From: Rugosimonospora sp040255525
Lineage (GTDB): Bacteria > Actinomycetota > Actinomycetes > Mycobacteriales > Micromonosporaceae
NCBI GenBank assembly: GCA_040255525.1
Contig: JBDZVD010000014.1
Span: 29,101-93,100 of the forward strand
Length of the DNA: 64,000 bases
Direction: 5' to 3'
The translations under genes were made by a program, and so were the position numbers. How positions within the stretch are numbered: position 1 is the first letter of the stretch; each line of letters begins with the position of its first letter. Of the stretch, positions 32,063-40,976 are shown piece after piece. Under the pieces are notes generated by a model. The model was not told where the DNA came from. It saw nothing but the letters and a program-made list of their open reading frames with translations, and did not search any database.

Positions 32063-35000
32063 TCACGAACCATGGGCGGTCAGTAGACCGAGCCGGTGCG
32101 CCTGCACGGCCGCCTCGGTACGGCTGGACACATTGAGCTTCGCCAGGATGTTCGACACGTGCACGCTCGCGGTCTTTGGGCTGATGTAGAGCGCCGCGGC
32201 GATCTGCCCGTTGGAGTGGCCATCGGCGACCAGATCAAGGACTTCGAGCTCGCGGTCGGTGAGCCGGATCCGTAGGCTCGGATGCGTGGCGGCGGATTCG
32301 GCCGGTGCGGGCGCGATCCGTAGCCGGGCGCGCCGGGCCAGCGTGCGAATGTCATCGGCGGTCGCGGCGGCGAGCCGTTCGGCCAGCAGCATGCACTCGG
32401 CCGCGGTGGCGGAGGTGTGGTCCGCACTGACGGCCGGATCCGTTGCCTGTGCCTCGGCGAGCCGGAAGAGGCTGTAACACAGCGGGTACGCCTCGGCGGC
32501 GACTCGCGTCGCGTCGACTGCCCGTTGCCAGGCTGCCACCTCGTCACGGCGGGCCAGCCGGGCCGCCTCGGCCTCGACCATGGCCGCATACCCGTGTGTC
32601 GACGGTGTGGTGTTCGGCACTTCGCGCACCAGGGCGAACAGCCGATCGCGCTCCCGGGCGGTGTCGGAGTCGCCTGACGGTGAGGAGTCGGCGATATCGG
32701 CCTCGACACGCATGCCGAGCCACAGCAGCGGCCACACGTACCGGGCGTACACGCCGGCGATCGGGCCGCCCAGGCCTCGCAGGGGATACCGCGCCTCGGT
32801 CAGTCGACCACGGCTGCGGGCCAACTCTGCCTCCAGGTAGCGCATCGGCGCGACGAACTGGAGCTCGGAGCCGTCGCCGAAGTGCCGGCGCGCCTCGCGG
32901 AGGTCCCGTTTGGCGCCCTCCTCGTCCCCCTGCCACACACAGATTTCGGCGCGCATCAGCAGGAGGGTGCTCGCGAACGCACCGCTCGGCTCGTCGGCAA
33001 GTGATTCGGTGATGAGATCGAGCGCCTCGCGCCAGCGTCCCAGACGAACGAGCGGCTCGGCGAGGTTCCCCGTGATCATCGCGCCCCAGGAACTGGCCAG
33101 CCCGACGCGGCCGGCTAGCGCCACTCCGGCGCGGGCGACCTCGGCTGCCTCGGCGAACCGACCGAGCATCGCCAGGACGTCGGACAGGTTGGTGTACCCG
33201 CGCACCGACACGGTGTGCAGCCCGTGCCGTTCGGCCAGTTCCACCCCCTCGCGCAGTGCGGCCAGGTCGCCTCGGCCATCGTCCAGGTACGCGACCACGC
33301 TGCCAAGCGTGATGAGCGCGTCGGCCTGCTGGGCGACCGCACCGACCTTCGCGGCTACGGCCACCGCCTCCCGCGCCGTGCTGGCGGCGCCTTCCATGTC
33401 GTCGGTACGCATCCGGGAGTTGGCCAGCGACGCCAGCACGACCGCGCGGGTGGGGGTGGCCTCCCCGGCGGGCAGCAGTGTCAGCGCGTCCTGGAGTTGC
33501 CGGACCGCTTCCCGGTCACGGCTCAAGGCGCGCAGCATGAACGCGCGGCGCTCCACCAGCTCGGCGCGCCGGGTGACGTCGAGGTCGAGATCTGTCTCGG
33601 CGAGCACCTGGTCCAGAATGGACAAGCCGCGGTTGGGCTCGCCGGCACCGACCACCGCATCCGCGGCCATGATGTTGAGTGCGGGCCAATCCACGCCGGC
33701 GACCTCGCTGGCGTCGGGAACCCGGGGCCAGATCTGCAACGCCCGTTCCAGGTGGCGCGCCGCCTCGGCAGGTGCGAACGCGGTGGATGCCTGCCTTCCC
33801 GCCTGCACCGATGCGGACAGCGCACGGGGTAGGTCCAGCGCGGCGTACCAGTGATGCGCCAGTGTCGCCGCGACGTTGCCGTCCTCGCCCAGCAGCGTCG
33901 GGTCGGCGGACAATGCGGCTCCGTACGCGGCGTGCAGTCGCGCCCGCTCACCGGGCAGCATGTCGTCGTAGAGCGCGTCGCGGGTCAGGGCATGCCGGAA
34001 CGCGTATCCGTGACCCGCCTCGTCGACCACCAGCAGGTGGTGCTCGACGGACTCGCGCAGCGCCGGGTACAGCTGCGCCTCCGGGATCCCGGCGACGACC
34101 TCCAGCAGGCGTTCTCCCACGGATGGGCCGGCCACGGCCGCGGTGCGCAGGATGCGCTGCGCGACCTCGGACGCGGTTTCGGTGCGCGCGAGCAGCACGT
34201 CGCGCAGGGACGGCGGCAGCTCGTACGGGTCGGCGCCGCTGTCGGTCGCGGCCAGGATCTCCTCAACCAGGAACGCGTTGCCCTGCGAGCGCTCGAAGAC
34301 CACGTCCATGAACTCGATGCTGGGAGTCGTCTCGCAGATCGCGTTCAGCTGCTCGGCCACCTCGGCCCGGGTGAACCGTTCCAGCTCCAGGCGTTCCAGG
34401 TTGCGCACCCGTTCCCAGGCGGTGACGAGTGGGCGCAGCGGGTGCCGCCGGTGCATCTCATCCGACCGGTACGTGAGCACCATCAGCACGCCGAGTTCGC
34501 GCAGGGTCTGCACCAGGAACGCCAGCAGGTCCAGCGTCGAGCGGTCTGCCCAGTGCAGGTCCTCGACGACGACCAGCAGGGGTCGGGCCGCGGCCAGCCG
34601 GGTGATCAGGCCAAGCACGTGCTCCAACAGCTGAGTCGGTGAACCCTCCTGCGCGGGGCCGATGCTACCCGGGCTGAGTTCGGGCAGCAGCCGCGCCAAC
34701 GGCAGCCGCGCCGCGCCCAGGCACAGGTCCAGTTCCTCGCTCGGGGTGGACCGGACCACCGTACGCAGCATGTCCGTCAGGGGTGCCAGCGGCAGCCCCT
34801 CGCCGCCCAGTTCCACGCATCCGCCGGTGAGCACGCGCGCGCCCGATTCACGCGCGATGCGGGCGATCTCCTGGACCAGGCGGCTCTTTCCCACGCCCGC
34901 CTCACCGGCGACCAGTGCGACGTGCGGTTCCCCGGCGACGGCCTGGTCCAGCAGGGAGCGTAGCCGGTCCAGTTCCGTACGACGGCCGACCAGGACGGGG

Positions 35001-35083
35001 CTGACCAGCTCGCGATTCACGCCGAAACGGTACGTTATGGAGAGGGCATCAGACCATCCGACCATCGGCCACTTTGAAGTCAT
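32063..35083 (-). CDS. LAL-type LuxR regulator with AAA ATPase domain
   Basis: 1,006 aa. ATPase at about residues 30-330 (Walker A GEAGVGKSRL, Walker B LLVVVEDLHWADRS), helical TPR-like middle part, and LuxR HTH at the end (LTDRELEVLDLVADGHSNGQ, then ISPKTASVHVSNIL). The start MTSKWPM (35083) is chosen because its ATG overlaps the stop of the MFS gene as ATGA, with GGAGG immediately upstream; the frame is open farther, to 35221. It is therefore co-transcribed with the exporter and may control it or a nearby function. It is a different lineage from the LAL protein at 4.8-7.6 kb. Confidence 0.9.
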   Translation of the reverse strand: MTSKWPMVGWSDALSITYRFGVNRELVSPVLVGRRTELDRLRSLLDQAVAGEPHVALVAGEAGVGKSRLVQEIARIARESGARVLTGGCVELGGEGLPLAPLTDMLRTVVRSTPSEELDLCLGAARLPLARLLPELSPGSIGPAQEGSPTQLLEHVLGLITRLAAARPLLVVVEDLHWADRSTLDLLAFLVQTLRELGVLMVLTYRSDEMHRRHPLRPLVTAWERVRNLERLELERFTRAEVAEQLNAICETTPSIEFMDVVFERSQGNAFLVEEILAATDSGADPYELPPSLRDVLLARTETASEVAQRILRTAAVAGPSVGERLLEVVAGIPEAQLYPALRESVEHHLLVVDEAGHGYAFRHALTRDALYDDMLPGERARLHAAYGAALSADPTLLGEDGNVAATLAHHWYAALDLPRALSASVQAGRQASTAFAPAEAARHLERALQIWPRVPDASEVAGVDWPALNIMAADAVVGAGEPNRGLSILDQVLAETDLDLDVTRRAELVERRAFMLRALSRDREAVRQLQDALTLLPAGEATPTRAVVLASLANSRMRTDDMEGAASTAREAVAVAAKVGAVAQQADALITLGSVVAYLDDGRGDLAALREGVELAERHGLHTVSVRGYTNLSDVLAMLGRFAEAAEVARAGVALAGRVGLASSWGAMITGNLAEPLVRLGRWREALDLITESLADEPSGAFASTLLLMRAEICVWQGDEEGAKRDLREARRHFGDGSELQFVAPMRYLEAELARSRGRLTEARYPLRGLGGPIAGVYARYVWPLLWLGMRVEADIADSSPSGDSDTARERDRLFALVREVPNTTPSTHGYAAMVEAEAARLARRDEVAAWQRAVDATRVAAEAYPLCYSLFRLAEAQATDPAVSADHTSATAAECMLLAERLAAATADDIRTLARRARLRIAPAPAESAATHPSLRIRLTDRELEVLDLVADGHSNGQIAAALYISPKTASVHVSNILAKLNVSSRTEAAVQAHRLGLLTAHGS

Positions 35084-36393
35084 TCCTCCCCGGCCGGTGC
35101 CGGCGCGACGAACCGGATCGGGCGTACCGGCCGCCACGGCACCGCCGGGAGCAGGATCCAGAGGGCGTAGGCCCCGAGCAGGGCTCCCACCACGACGAGC
35201 GCGCCGGCCAATCCGAGCCACCCGACCAGCGGCGCCGTGATCAGCGAGCCGGCCGCGATCCCGGCGATCGCGGCCGGGAACGCCAGGCCGTACGCGCGGG
35301 CCAGGACGCTCTCGTCCAGGCGCCGAGCGAGGGATGTGTCCACCACGACCTCGACCGTCACGGAACCGGCCCCGAGCGCGGCGGCCAGCATCACGGCCAC
35401 GGGCATGGACGGCACCACGGCCAGCAATGCCGCGGGCGCGGCGGCCACCAGCAGGGTGACACCGACCAGCCGGAGCGGGTCCTGAACCCGCAACCGCGCC
35501 GCTACCGCCGCGCCGATCAACCCGCCGACGCCGATGCCGGCCAGCAGGTAGCCGTAGCCGCTGTCGCCGCTGCCCAGCCGCCGGCTGAGCATCAGCAACA
35601 GCACCGTGTGAGCGCCGTAGACAAGGCTACACACGATGTCGGCGCCGATGATGCGCAACGCAATCGCGTCGCTCCGCAATGCCGCGATTCCCTCGCGGAG
35701 TGCGGGCCGCCGACCCGAGTCGCTGGTGGATCGCGGATCCCGCGCCGGCGGCGCGAGCCGGGTGCCGAGGCCGACCAGGAACAGCGCCGATACCGCGAAC
35801 GTACCGGCGTTGATCACAAACGCCCAGGCCGGGGAGTGCAGGAGCAACAGCAAGGCGCCGCCGGCCGGACCGGCGACCACCGATGCGGCCCCGATGGCCG
35901 ACCGCGTGGCAGTGGCCGCCGGCAGGTCGGCTTCGCTGACGATCCCGGACGTGGTCGCCGCGACACACGGTGGGTACACCACCGAGGCGACGGTGGAGGC
36001 CGCTGCGAGCACCGGCGCGAGGAACACCGGCAGACCGGCCATCGCCACCGCGGCCAGGAGAATCATCATCGCGGCCCGGATCAGATCGGAGGCGATCATC
36101 AACCGGCGCCGGTCATAGCGGTCGGCCAGCACCCCACCCAGTGGACCGAACACCACCATCGGCAGCACACGGGCGCAGGTCGCCGCCGCCGTCCAGGCCA
36201 CCGAGTGGGTCCGGCTGAACACCAGGGCAAGCAGTGCGAGGTTGTAGAGCCAGTCACCCAACTGGGAGATGGCGAGCGCGGCAAGCAGCCGCCGTAGCGG
36301 CGGATTGCGGCGGAGTGCGATCAGCATGCTCCGCCGAGCGTTGGCTGTTTCGTCCATGCCGTCAGCGTCTCGATAAGGTACCGCCGCTCGCAT
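35080..36393 (-). CDS. MFS transporter, drug-exporter type
   Basis: 437 aa, twelve predicted membrane segments, with GPLGGVLADRYDRRRLMIAS between TM2 and TM3 as in the DHA3/enterobactin-exporter-like branch of MFS. The ATG at 36393 has GAGGA about ten bases upstream; ATG 36357 (MDETANARR) gives a more usual N-terminus and is nearly as good. Its stop overlaps the LAL regulator start. Probable efflux pump for a small molecule; substrate unknown. Confidence 0.88.
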   Translation of the reverse strand: MRAAVPYRDADGMDETANARRSMLIALRRNPPLRRLLAALAISQLGDWLYNLALLALVFSRTHSVAWTAAATCARVLPMVVFGPLGGVLADRYDRRRLMIASDLIRAAMMILLAAVAMAGLPVFLAPVLAAASTVASVVYPPCVAATTSGIVSEADLPAATATRSAIGAASVVAGPAGGALLLLLHSPAWAFVINAGTFAVSALFLVGLGTRLAPPARDPRSTSDSGRRPALREGIAALRSDAIALRIIGADIVCSLVYGAHTVLLLMLSRRLGSGDSGYGYLLAGIGVGGLIGAAVAARLRVQDPLRLVGVTLLVAAAPAALLAVVPSMPVAVMLAAALGAGSVTVEVVVDTSLARRLDESVLARAYGLAFPAAIAGIAAGSLITAPLVGWLGLAGALVVVGALLGAYALWILLPAVPWRPVRPIRFVAPAPAGEE

Positions 36394-36429
36394 CGGGCAG
36401 CTTCCTCGTCCCTGGCGCGCGGCTACCTC

Positions 36430-36450
36430 AGACCCCGCTGAGCAGGGTCT
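36430..36450 (-). terminator. Short hairpin after the TetR gene
   Basis: AGACCC (36430-36435) pairs with GGGTCT (36445-36450) over nine bases. It lies between the TetR stop (36559) and the MFS start. The short stem makes it only a possible terminator. Confidence 0.35.
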
Positions 36451-36558
36451 TGGGCCGCCCGCGACGGTCCGGCCCTGTCAGGGCGGCCGCGGCCGGGATC
36501 GGGGCGGTTACCGGCCCTCCCGAGGCATCGGTCGGCGTGCGCTGACCGATCGGCCGGA

Positions 36559-37176
36559 TCAGCGACCCCGCTGCTCGTCGGCCAGGTCGGCGGCCATCCG
36601 GGTGAGGGCGTTCTTGATCTCCTCCAGTGGCTTACCCCTCGCGAGCCAGTGCTCCACCTGCTCCGCTGTCAGGGCGGCCATGAGAGCGTCGGCACGGATC
36701 TCGGGATCGGCCGCGTTCGCTTCCGCGAGCAGGATGCGGCAGTGGTGCTGCCACAACTGATGCGATCCGGTCCGCAGCCGGGCGCCGGGGCTTGCCATCT
36801 GCGACATCTTCACCAGATCGAGATGCCTTGTCAGGTAATCCAGGTACTTGTCGATGAAGGCGACCAGCCGCTGCTGCGGCGGCGCGCCGGGACCGAGCGG
36901 TGGCGGACCGGTCAGAAGCCGTTGCTGGAGTTCGGCTTCCCGCTGGTCGAGTAGCGCGGCCGCAAGCCCGGACTTGTCGCCGAAGCGGCGGTAGAGCGTT
37001 CCCTTGCCGACCTGGGCCCGCGCCGCCACGTCGTCCATCGTCACGGCGGCCATGCCTTTCTCGGCGAACAGTCGCTCCGCGGCCTGGAGCACCTTCGCCC
37101 GGTTGCGAGCCGCGTCCGCCCGCTCCTTCTTAGGGCCGGGCGACCGGCTGTCGATCTGTGGCACAGGTCTCACCAT
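36559..37176 (-). CDS. TetR-family repressor
   Basis: 205 aa. The N-terminal HTH is clear: AERLFAEKGMAAVTMDDVAA, then VGKGTLYRRFGDKSGL. The C-terminal ligand domain is all helical. The gene is divergent from a flavodoxin-fold oxidoreductase, and two 12-bp palindromes lie in the 83-base gap, one only six bases from its ATG. Autorepression and repression of the oxidoreductase are therefore likely. The inducer may be a quinone, azo compound or similar electrophile, by analogy to other TetR/AzoR pairs. Confidence 0.9.
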   Translation of the reverse strand: MVRPVPQIDSRSPGPKKERADAARNRAKVLQAAERLFAEKGMAAVTMDDVAARAQVGKGTLYRRFGDKSGLAAALLDQREAELQQRLLTGPPPLGPGAPPQQRLVAFIDKYLDYLTRHLDLVKMSQMASPGARLRTGSHQLWQHHCRILLAEANAADPEIRADALMAALTAEQVEHWLARGKPLEEIKNALTRMAADLADEQRGR

Positions 37177-37181
37177 GAAAC

Positions 37182-37236
37182 GGACTTTAGTCCATGTAGC
37201 TCGGCGTTGCTGCTGGATGTAACCGGACTGAAGTCC
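37182..37236. promoter_or_regulatory. Two TetR operator palindromes in a divergent promoter
   Basis: GGACTTTAGTCC (37182-37193) and GGACTGAAGTCC (37225-37236) share the arms GGACT/AGTCC and are 43 bases apart centre to centre, about four helical turns. They lie between the divergent TetR and oxidoreductase genes and are the obvious binding sites of the TetR protein. Confidence 0.85.
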
Positions 37237-37259
37237 TGTTAGCTCTATCGGAGGTTGTC

Positions 37260-37892
37260 ATGCCCAAGTTGTTGAGCATCTCGTCGTCTCCACGTGGCGC
37301 CGGTTCCTCGTCGTCATCCGAATCCCTGCGGATCGCGGAGGAGTTCATCTCCGCGTATTCCGCCGCTCATCCCGAGGATGAGGTCGAGCGCTGGGACCTG
37401 TGGGACGGTTCGCTGCCCGACTTCCGCGTCGGCGCCCTGGCGAAGATGACGGTCCTCACCGGGGGTACGCTCACCGGCCCGGAAGCCGCCGCCTGGAAGG
37501 CTGTCCGCGACGTGTTCGACCGGTTCGACGCGGCGGACAAGCTGCTGTTCAGCGTGCCGATGTGGAACTCCTCGGTGCCCTATGTCCTCAAGCAGTTCAT
37601 CGACATCGTGAGCCAGCCCGGCTGGGTGTTCGACGTCGACGCCGAGACCGGCTACCGGGGCCTGTACGCGCCCCGCCCGGTCGCCGTGATCTACACGAGC
37701 GCGGTCTGGGCGCCGGGGCTACCGCACGCGTTCGGCGCCGACCACCAGTCGTCGTTCTTCGAGGACTGGCTGCGGTGGGCCGGCATCACCGACATCGCCT
37801 CGGTCCGGTTCCATCCGACGCTGACCGGGGACTGGGACGCAGCCCGGTCTGTCGCGTCCGCCGAAGTGCGCGACCTCGCCAAGCGCTTCTGA
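37260..37892 (+). CDS. FMN-dependent NADH-azoreductase-like flavodoxin-fold oxidoreductase
   Basis: 210 aa. The N-terminal LLSISSSPRGAGSSSSS is the phosphate-binding loop of the AzoR/NQO flavodoxin-like family; VPMWNSSVPYVLKQFIDIV is its second signature. These enzymes reduce quinones, azo dyes or nitro groups with NAD(P)H. GGAGG lies five bases before the ATG. Expression is probably controlled by the divergent TetR through the two palindromes upstream. Confidence 0.88.
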   Translation: MPKLLSISSSPRGAGSSSSSESLRIAEEFISAYSAAHPEDEVERWDLWDGSLPDFRVGALAKMTVLTGGTLTGPEAAAWKAVRDVFDRFDAADKLLFSVPMWNSSVPYVLKQFIDIVSQPGWVFDVDAETGYRGLYAPRPVAVIYTSAVWAPGLPHAFGADHQSSFFEDWLRWAGITDIASVRFHPTLTGDWDAARSVASAEVRDLAKRF

Positions 37893-38177
37893 CCGCGACA
37901 GCATCCAGAGCGGTCCGCCCGCAATGGGCGGATCATCGCCGCACCGGGTTGATTTGATCAGGTCCTGAGCGGTTCGGGCGGGCGCTCGGCCGGGGTTGCC
38001 GGCCGAGCGCCCGCGCGTGGTCGCCCGCCCGGTGGTCGGGCCGCAGAACAGACCGGTGGCGACGGTGAACGGGCGGTCCGCCGGCGCGCTCGGCGGACGG
38101 CGTGCCGGTTCCAGGTCAGCAGCCGAAGTCGCGGCGGGCCGCGGGCGGGCTCCTTCGGGGTTGGTGCAGACTGGGCC

Positions 38178-38396
38178 GTGTACCCCTGGTTGGCCCACTT
38201 CGCCATGACGACCACCGATCCGGCGCGCATGTTCGGCCAGGCCCGGCGGCACCGGGAGAGCCTGGGCCGCATCGACCTCGCGCGGAACCTGCTTGTGCTC
38301 GCCGACGTGCCAGGGGCGGACGAGCGGGACCACGCCGGCGTCACGATCTGCCTGGATGTCCAGGAGCGCTGGGACAGATTCGTGCAGAGCGGCTGA
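38178..38396 (+). CDS. Possible small hypothetical protein
   Basis: 72 aa from a GTG start (38178), strong G/C third-position bias, hydrophilic, with FAMTTTDPARMFGQARRHRE and a VTICLDVQERWDRF ending. No recognised domain and no obvious ribosome site. It may be a genuine small protein or the remnant of a longer one. Confidence 0.4.
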   Translation: MYPWLAHFAMTTTDPARMFGQARRHRESLGRIDLARNLLVLADVPGADERDHAGVTICLDVQERWDRFVQSG

Positions 38397-38457
38397 CCCG
38401 TCGCGTACCCGATGCGGTGCCCGCACCGCGAGCGCCGGTGTGACGCGCCTACCAGGT

Positions 38458-38486
38458 TTGTTGTCTGGGCTATTTGGTCCTATAAT
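38458..38486 (+). promoter_or_regulatory. Near-consensus housekeeping promoter
   Basis: TTGTTG (38458-38463), a 17-base spacer and TATAAT (38481-38486). A perfect TATAAT is rare in this GC-rich window. Transcription would start near 38493 and reach the TetR gene at 38640 with a leader of about 150 bases. Confidence 0.65.
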
Positions 38487-38639
38487 CGGGTGCCCTGTCG
38501 TCCGCGCCTTCATCGAGCGCAATCCCCGGTACGCGCACCCGCTCGACCGGTCCTGACGGGGGAGCGGGCCGTCCGTTGAAGGGACTCGGAAGTCCTTCAC
38601 GCCTGGAGGATCCGTGCGTCGCTGAAATACGATTGGCTC

Positions 38640-39293
38640 ATGGGCGACGAACACAAAGCTCCGCCGGCGAAGCCGCGGAGGATCAGCCAGCGGGGCATCG
38701 CCACCCGCGAGCGGATCGTCGAGGCGGCGAACCGGCTGATGTTCGTACGCGGAGTCAACGCCACGACTCTCGACGACGTGCGAGAGGCGAGCCAGACGAG
38801 TAAGTCCCAGCTCTACCACCACTTCGACGACAAGCAGGAACTCGTGCGAGCGGTGGTCAAGTACCGCGGCGCTCTGGTGCTGGAGCGTGAGCACGGGCGG
38901 CTCGAACGGCTCAAGTCGTTCTCCGGCCTGGTCCGGTGGCGTAACGCGCTGGTGCAGGCCAATTCGCTGCAGAACGGAGCCTACGGGTGCGGACTCGGGT
39001 CGATGGCTGTCGAGTTGTCCGATCAGGATGAGCAGGCTCGCTCGATGCTGCTGGAGACGTTCGCGGCGTGGGAGAAGCTGATCAGCGACGGCCTGCACCG
39101 GATGCGGCAGGGCGGTACGTTGGCCGAGGACGCCGATCCCGACAAGCTGGCTACTGGCCTGATGGCAGCTCTTCAGGGGGGTTACCTGCTCGCGAACGCC
39201 GCGCATGACGTGGCGCCGATGGAGGTGGCTCTGGACATGGCGTTGGAACACATCAGGTCGTTCCTGGTGGAACCCGGCGCAGCAACCCGCTGA
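38640..39293 (+). CDS. TetR-family regulator
   Basis: 217 aa. HTH: RERIVEAANRLMFVRGVNAT, TLDDVREASQTSKSQLYHHF. The C-terminal TetR_C domain contains the NGAYGCGLGSMAVELSDQDE stretch found in regulators next to oxidoreductase genes. A near-consensus promoter lies about 150 bases upstream. It converges on the quinone-oxidoreductase-like gene at 39.6-40.5 kb, whose promoter contains a palindrome that this protein may bind. Confidence 0.88.
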   Translation: MGDEHKAPPAKPRRISQRGIATRERIVEAANRLMFVRGVNATTLDDVREASQTSKSQLYHHFDDKQELVRAVVKYRGALVLEREHGRLERLKSFSGLVRWRNALVQANSLQNGAYGCGLGSMAVELSDQDEQARSMLLETFAAWEKLISDGLHRMRQGGTLAEDADPDKLATGLMAALQGGYLLANAAHDVAPMEVALDMALEHIRSFLVEPGAATR

Positions 39294-39581
39294 CCAACGC
39301 GCTCGACAGGGTCCGCTGGCGCTGCCCCGACCGTCCCGGGTTCACCGCGCGGGTGTGAGTTGCCTGACGCAGCCCAGCCAATCTCGGTACACCTGGACGA
39401 TTTCGTCCCGACTGGACGGCGTAGCCATCGATGTCATGAGGTCCCCACCGGTCGCCGCCTGCATTGGTCGTCAGCAGATGCGAGGACCCCAGCAGCCGCG
39501 ACGCCAGGTGCCGGTCGTGCCGGCAGGAGTCACCGGCGGACGGGTAGGTGGTCATGCGCCGGGTCGGCCCGCGCCACCGAG

Positions 39582-40499
39582 TCAGGGGCGAACACTGATG
39601 ATCGTCTTCCCCGTGCGTCGCTCGGTCGGGTTGAGAGCGGCGACTGCATCGTCGAGCGTCGCGACGTTGCCGATGTTCGTCCGCAGTCGCCCGTCACGCG
39701 CGCGCCGCACGATCTCGCCCAGTTGGGCACGGTCGGACTCGACAACGAAGTCGACCGCCAAGCCGTCAGCGGGCCGCGCCTCGGGCGGGCCGACGATGGT
39801 CACCAGTGTGCCTCCGGCTCGAATCAGGCCCGCCGACCGCCGCTGGATGTCGCCGCCGATGACATCGAAGACCAGGTCGACGCCGCCGATGTCTTCCAGG
39901 GCATCGTTTTCGAGGTCGACGAATTCCATGGCGCCGAAGTCGAGCGCCTTCTGGCGGTCGGCGGCCCGTCCGCTGCCGATGACGTACGCGCCGAACTCAC
40001 GTGCGAGTTGAGTCACCAGCGCCCCGACGGCGCCGGCCGCGCCGTGCACGAGAACGCTCTGCCCCGCCTGAAGGCGGCCGTGCTCGAACAGGCCCTGCCA
40101 AGCGGTCAGGCCCGAGATCGGCAGGCTGGCGCCCACCGTGAAGTCGACGTCACCCGGCAGCGGCGCGAGGTTGCGCGCCTCGACGGCCACATACTCCGCC
40201 AGGGTGCCGTCGCGGGTCCAGTCCGTGAGGCCGAACACCCGCTGCCCCACAGACAGTCCCGCCGTCCCATAGCCGAGGGCGCTGACCACACCGGCCAGCT
40301 CGTGCCCGGGGATCGACGGCGTGCGGTCGCGGTCGAGGCGATCGGTCCAGGTCGAGGGCCACGCCAGTTCGGTCGGGACGAATCCCGACGCATGAACCTC
40401 GACGACGACGTCGTTTATCGCCGCCCGCGGCTCGGGCCGCTCGACCAGCGTCATCCCGGCCATTCCCGCAGCCTGGTCCGTGACCACGATCGCTTTCAT
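39582..40499 (-). CDS. Zinc-free MDR-family NADP-dependent oxidoreductase (quinone-reductase-like)
   Basis: 305 aa. GroES-like N-terminal domain with PGHELAGVVSALG, then a Rossmann domain with VLVHGAAGAVGALVTQLARE. The catalytic-zinc Cys/His set of alcohol dehydrogenases is absent, as in QOR (zeta-crystallin)-like NADPH:quinone or enone reductases. GGGAGG precedes the ATG. The promoter overlaps a 16-bp palindrome 55 bases upstream. Probably induced by a quinone or aldehyde through the convergent TetR. Confidence 0.88.
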   Translation of the reverse strand: MKAIVVTDQAAGMAGMTLVERPEPRAAINDVVVEVHASGFVPTELAWPSTWTDRLDRDRTPSIPGHELAGVVSALGYGTAGLSVGQRVFGLTDWTRDGTLAEYVAVEARNLAPLPGDVDFTVGASLPISGLTAWQGLFEHGRLQAGQSVLVHGAAGAVGALVTQLAREFGAYVIGSGRAADRQKALDFGAMEFVDLENDALEDIGGVDLVFDVIGGDIQRRSAGLIRAGGTLVTIVGPPEARPADGLAVDFVVESDRAQLGEIVRRARDGRLRTNIGNVATLDDAVAALNPTERRTGKTIISVRP

Positions 40500-40553
40500 C
40501 CGTACCTCCCTGATGTCAATCCTCGCCGCCATACCTGGTGGGGATCCCTGCAT

Positions 40554-40569
40554 TGGACTATATCGTCCA
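40554..40569 (-). promoter_or_regulatory. Operator palindrome over the oxidoreductase promoter
   Basis: TGGACTATATCGTCCA has five-base arms (TGGAC/GTCCA) around a six-base centre. On the minus strand it contains TATAGT, a good -10 for the oxidoreductase, so binding would block RNA polymerase. A partial copy, GATAGTCCAG, lies at 40701-40710. Confidence 0.7.
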
Positions 40570-40787
40570 GTGTAGGTGCGAGACCGGCGGCCCGGCCTGA
40601 CGAGTGCCTGCCCTGACGACCGTCGACAGCGCTGCCGGTCCAGGCCGCTGGCGGCGGGTGGGGTCGCCGGACGAATCCACATCAACCCCTCTCTGGGCAC
40701 GATAGTCCAGTTGGTCGACAGCCCGGTCGCGGACGTCCGCGCCGCCCCCTCGTACCGGGGGCGGGCGAGCCGATCCCTCAATTGCCT
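40570..40787. other. Intergenic stretch without a gene
   Basis: About 220 bases between the oxidoreductase promoter and the promoter of the small ORF. It contains a partial copy of the oxidoreductase operator near 40701-40710. No coding frame is convincing. Confidence 0.4.
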
Positions 40788-40817
40788 TTGACGAGTGGGC
40801 ATCCGCCCACTTAAGGT
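40788..40817 (+). promoter_or_regulatory. Promoter with an operator palindrome in its spacer
   Basis: TTGACG (40788-40793), an 18-base spacer and TAAGGT (40812-40817). The spacer holds GTGGGC ATCC GCCCAC (40795-40810), a perfect six-base inverted repeat. The predicted transcription start, about seven bases after the -10, coincides with the GTG at 40824, so the mRNA may be leaderless. Confidence 0.7.
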
Positions 40818-40823
40818 GAGCGG

Positions 40824-40976
40824 GTGCCACGCTTCCCGAGGCAGCCGACCGCCCACCCGCTCCGCCGCATCGCGGACGCGTGGAGGTCGGGCGACTGCGA
40901 CGAGCTGGTCGCGGAGCAACGTCAGATTCTCAAGGATCGCGCGGCCACCATCACCGCCCAGAGGCCCCGGACATGA
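40824..40976 (+). CDS. Small protein, probably leaderless, coupled to an acetyltransferase
   Basis: 50 aa, GTG start at the predicted transcription start. It is basic and helical (PLRRIADAWRSGDCDELVAE near the middle) and resembles the C-terminal helix of a small regulator, but no family is recognised. Its TGA overlaps the ATG of the next gene as ATGA. The third-position G/C bias and the coupling support translation. It may be a small antitoxin-like or regulatory protein or the remnant of a longer regulator. Confidence 0.55.
   Translation: MPRFPRQPTAHPLRRIADAWRSGDCDELVAEQRQILKDRAATITAQRPRT

Larger units (their letters stand above)
37893..38639. other. Gene-poor stretch with one small ORF and a consensus promoter
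   Basis: About 750 bases. The first about 280 bases hold no credible gene. A codon-biased small ORF follows (38178-38396), and then a near-consensus sigma-70-type promoter (38458-38486). Nothing else is recognisable. Confidence 0.5.

Noticed and set aside
35074..36297. 407-codon plus-strand frame
   Set aside because: Antisense to the MFS transporter; Gln/Arg/His-rich, not protein-like.
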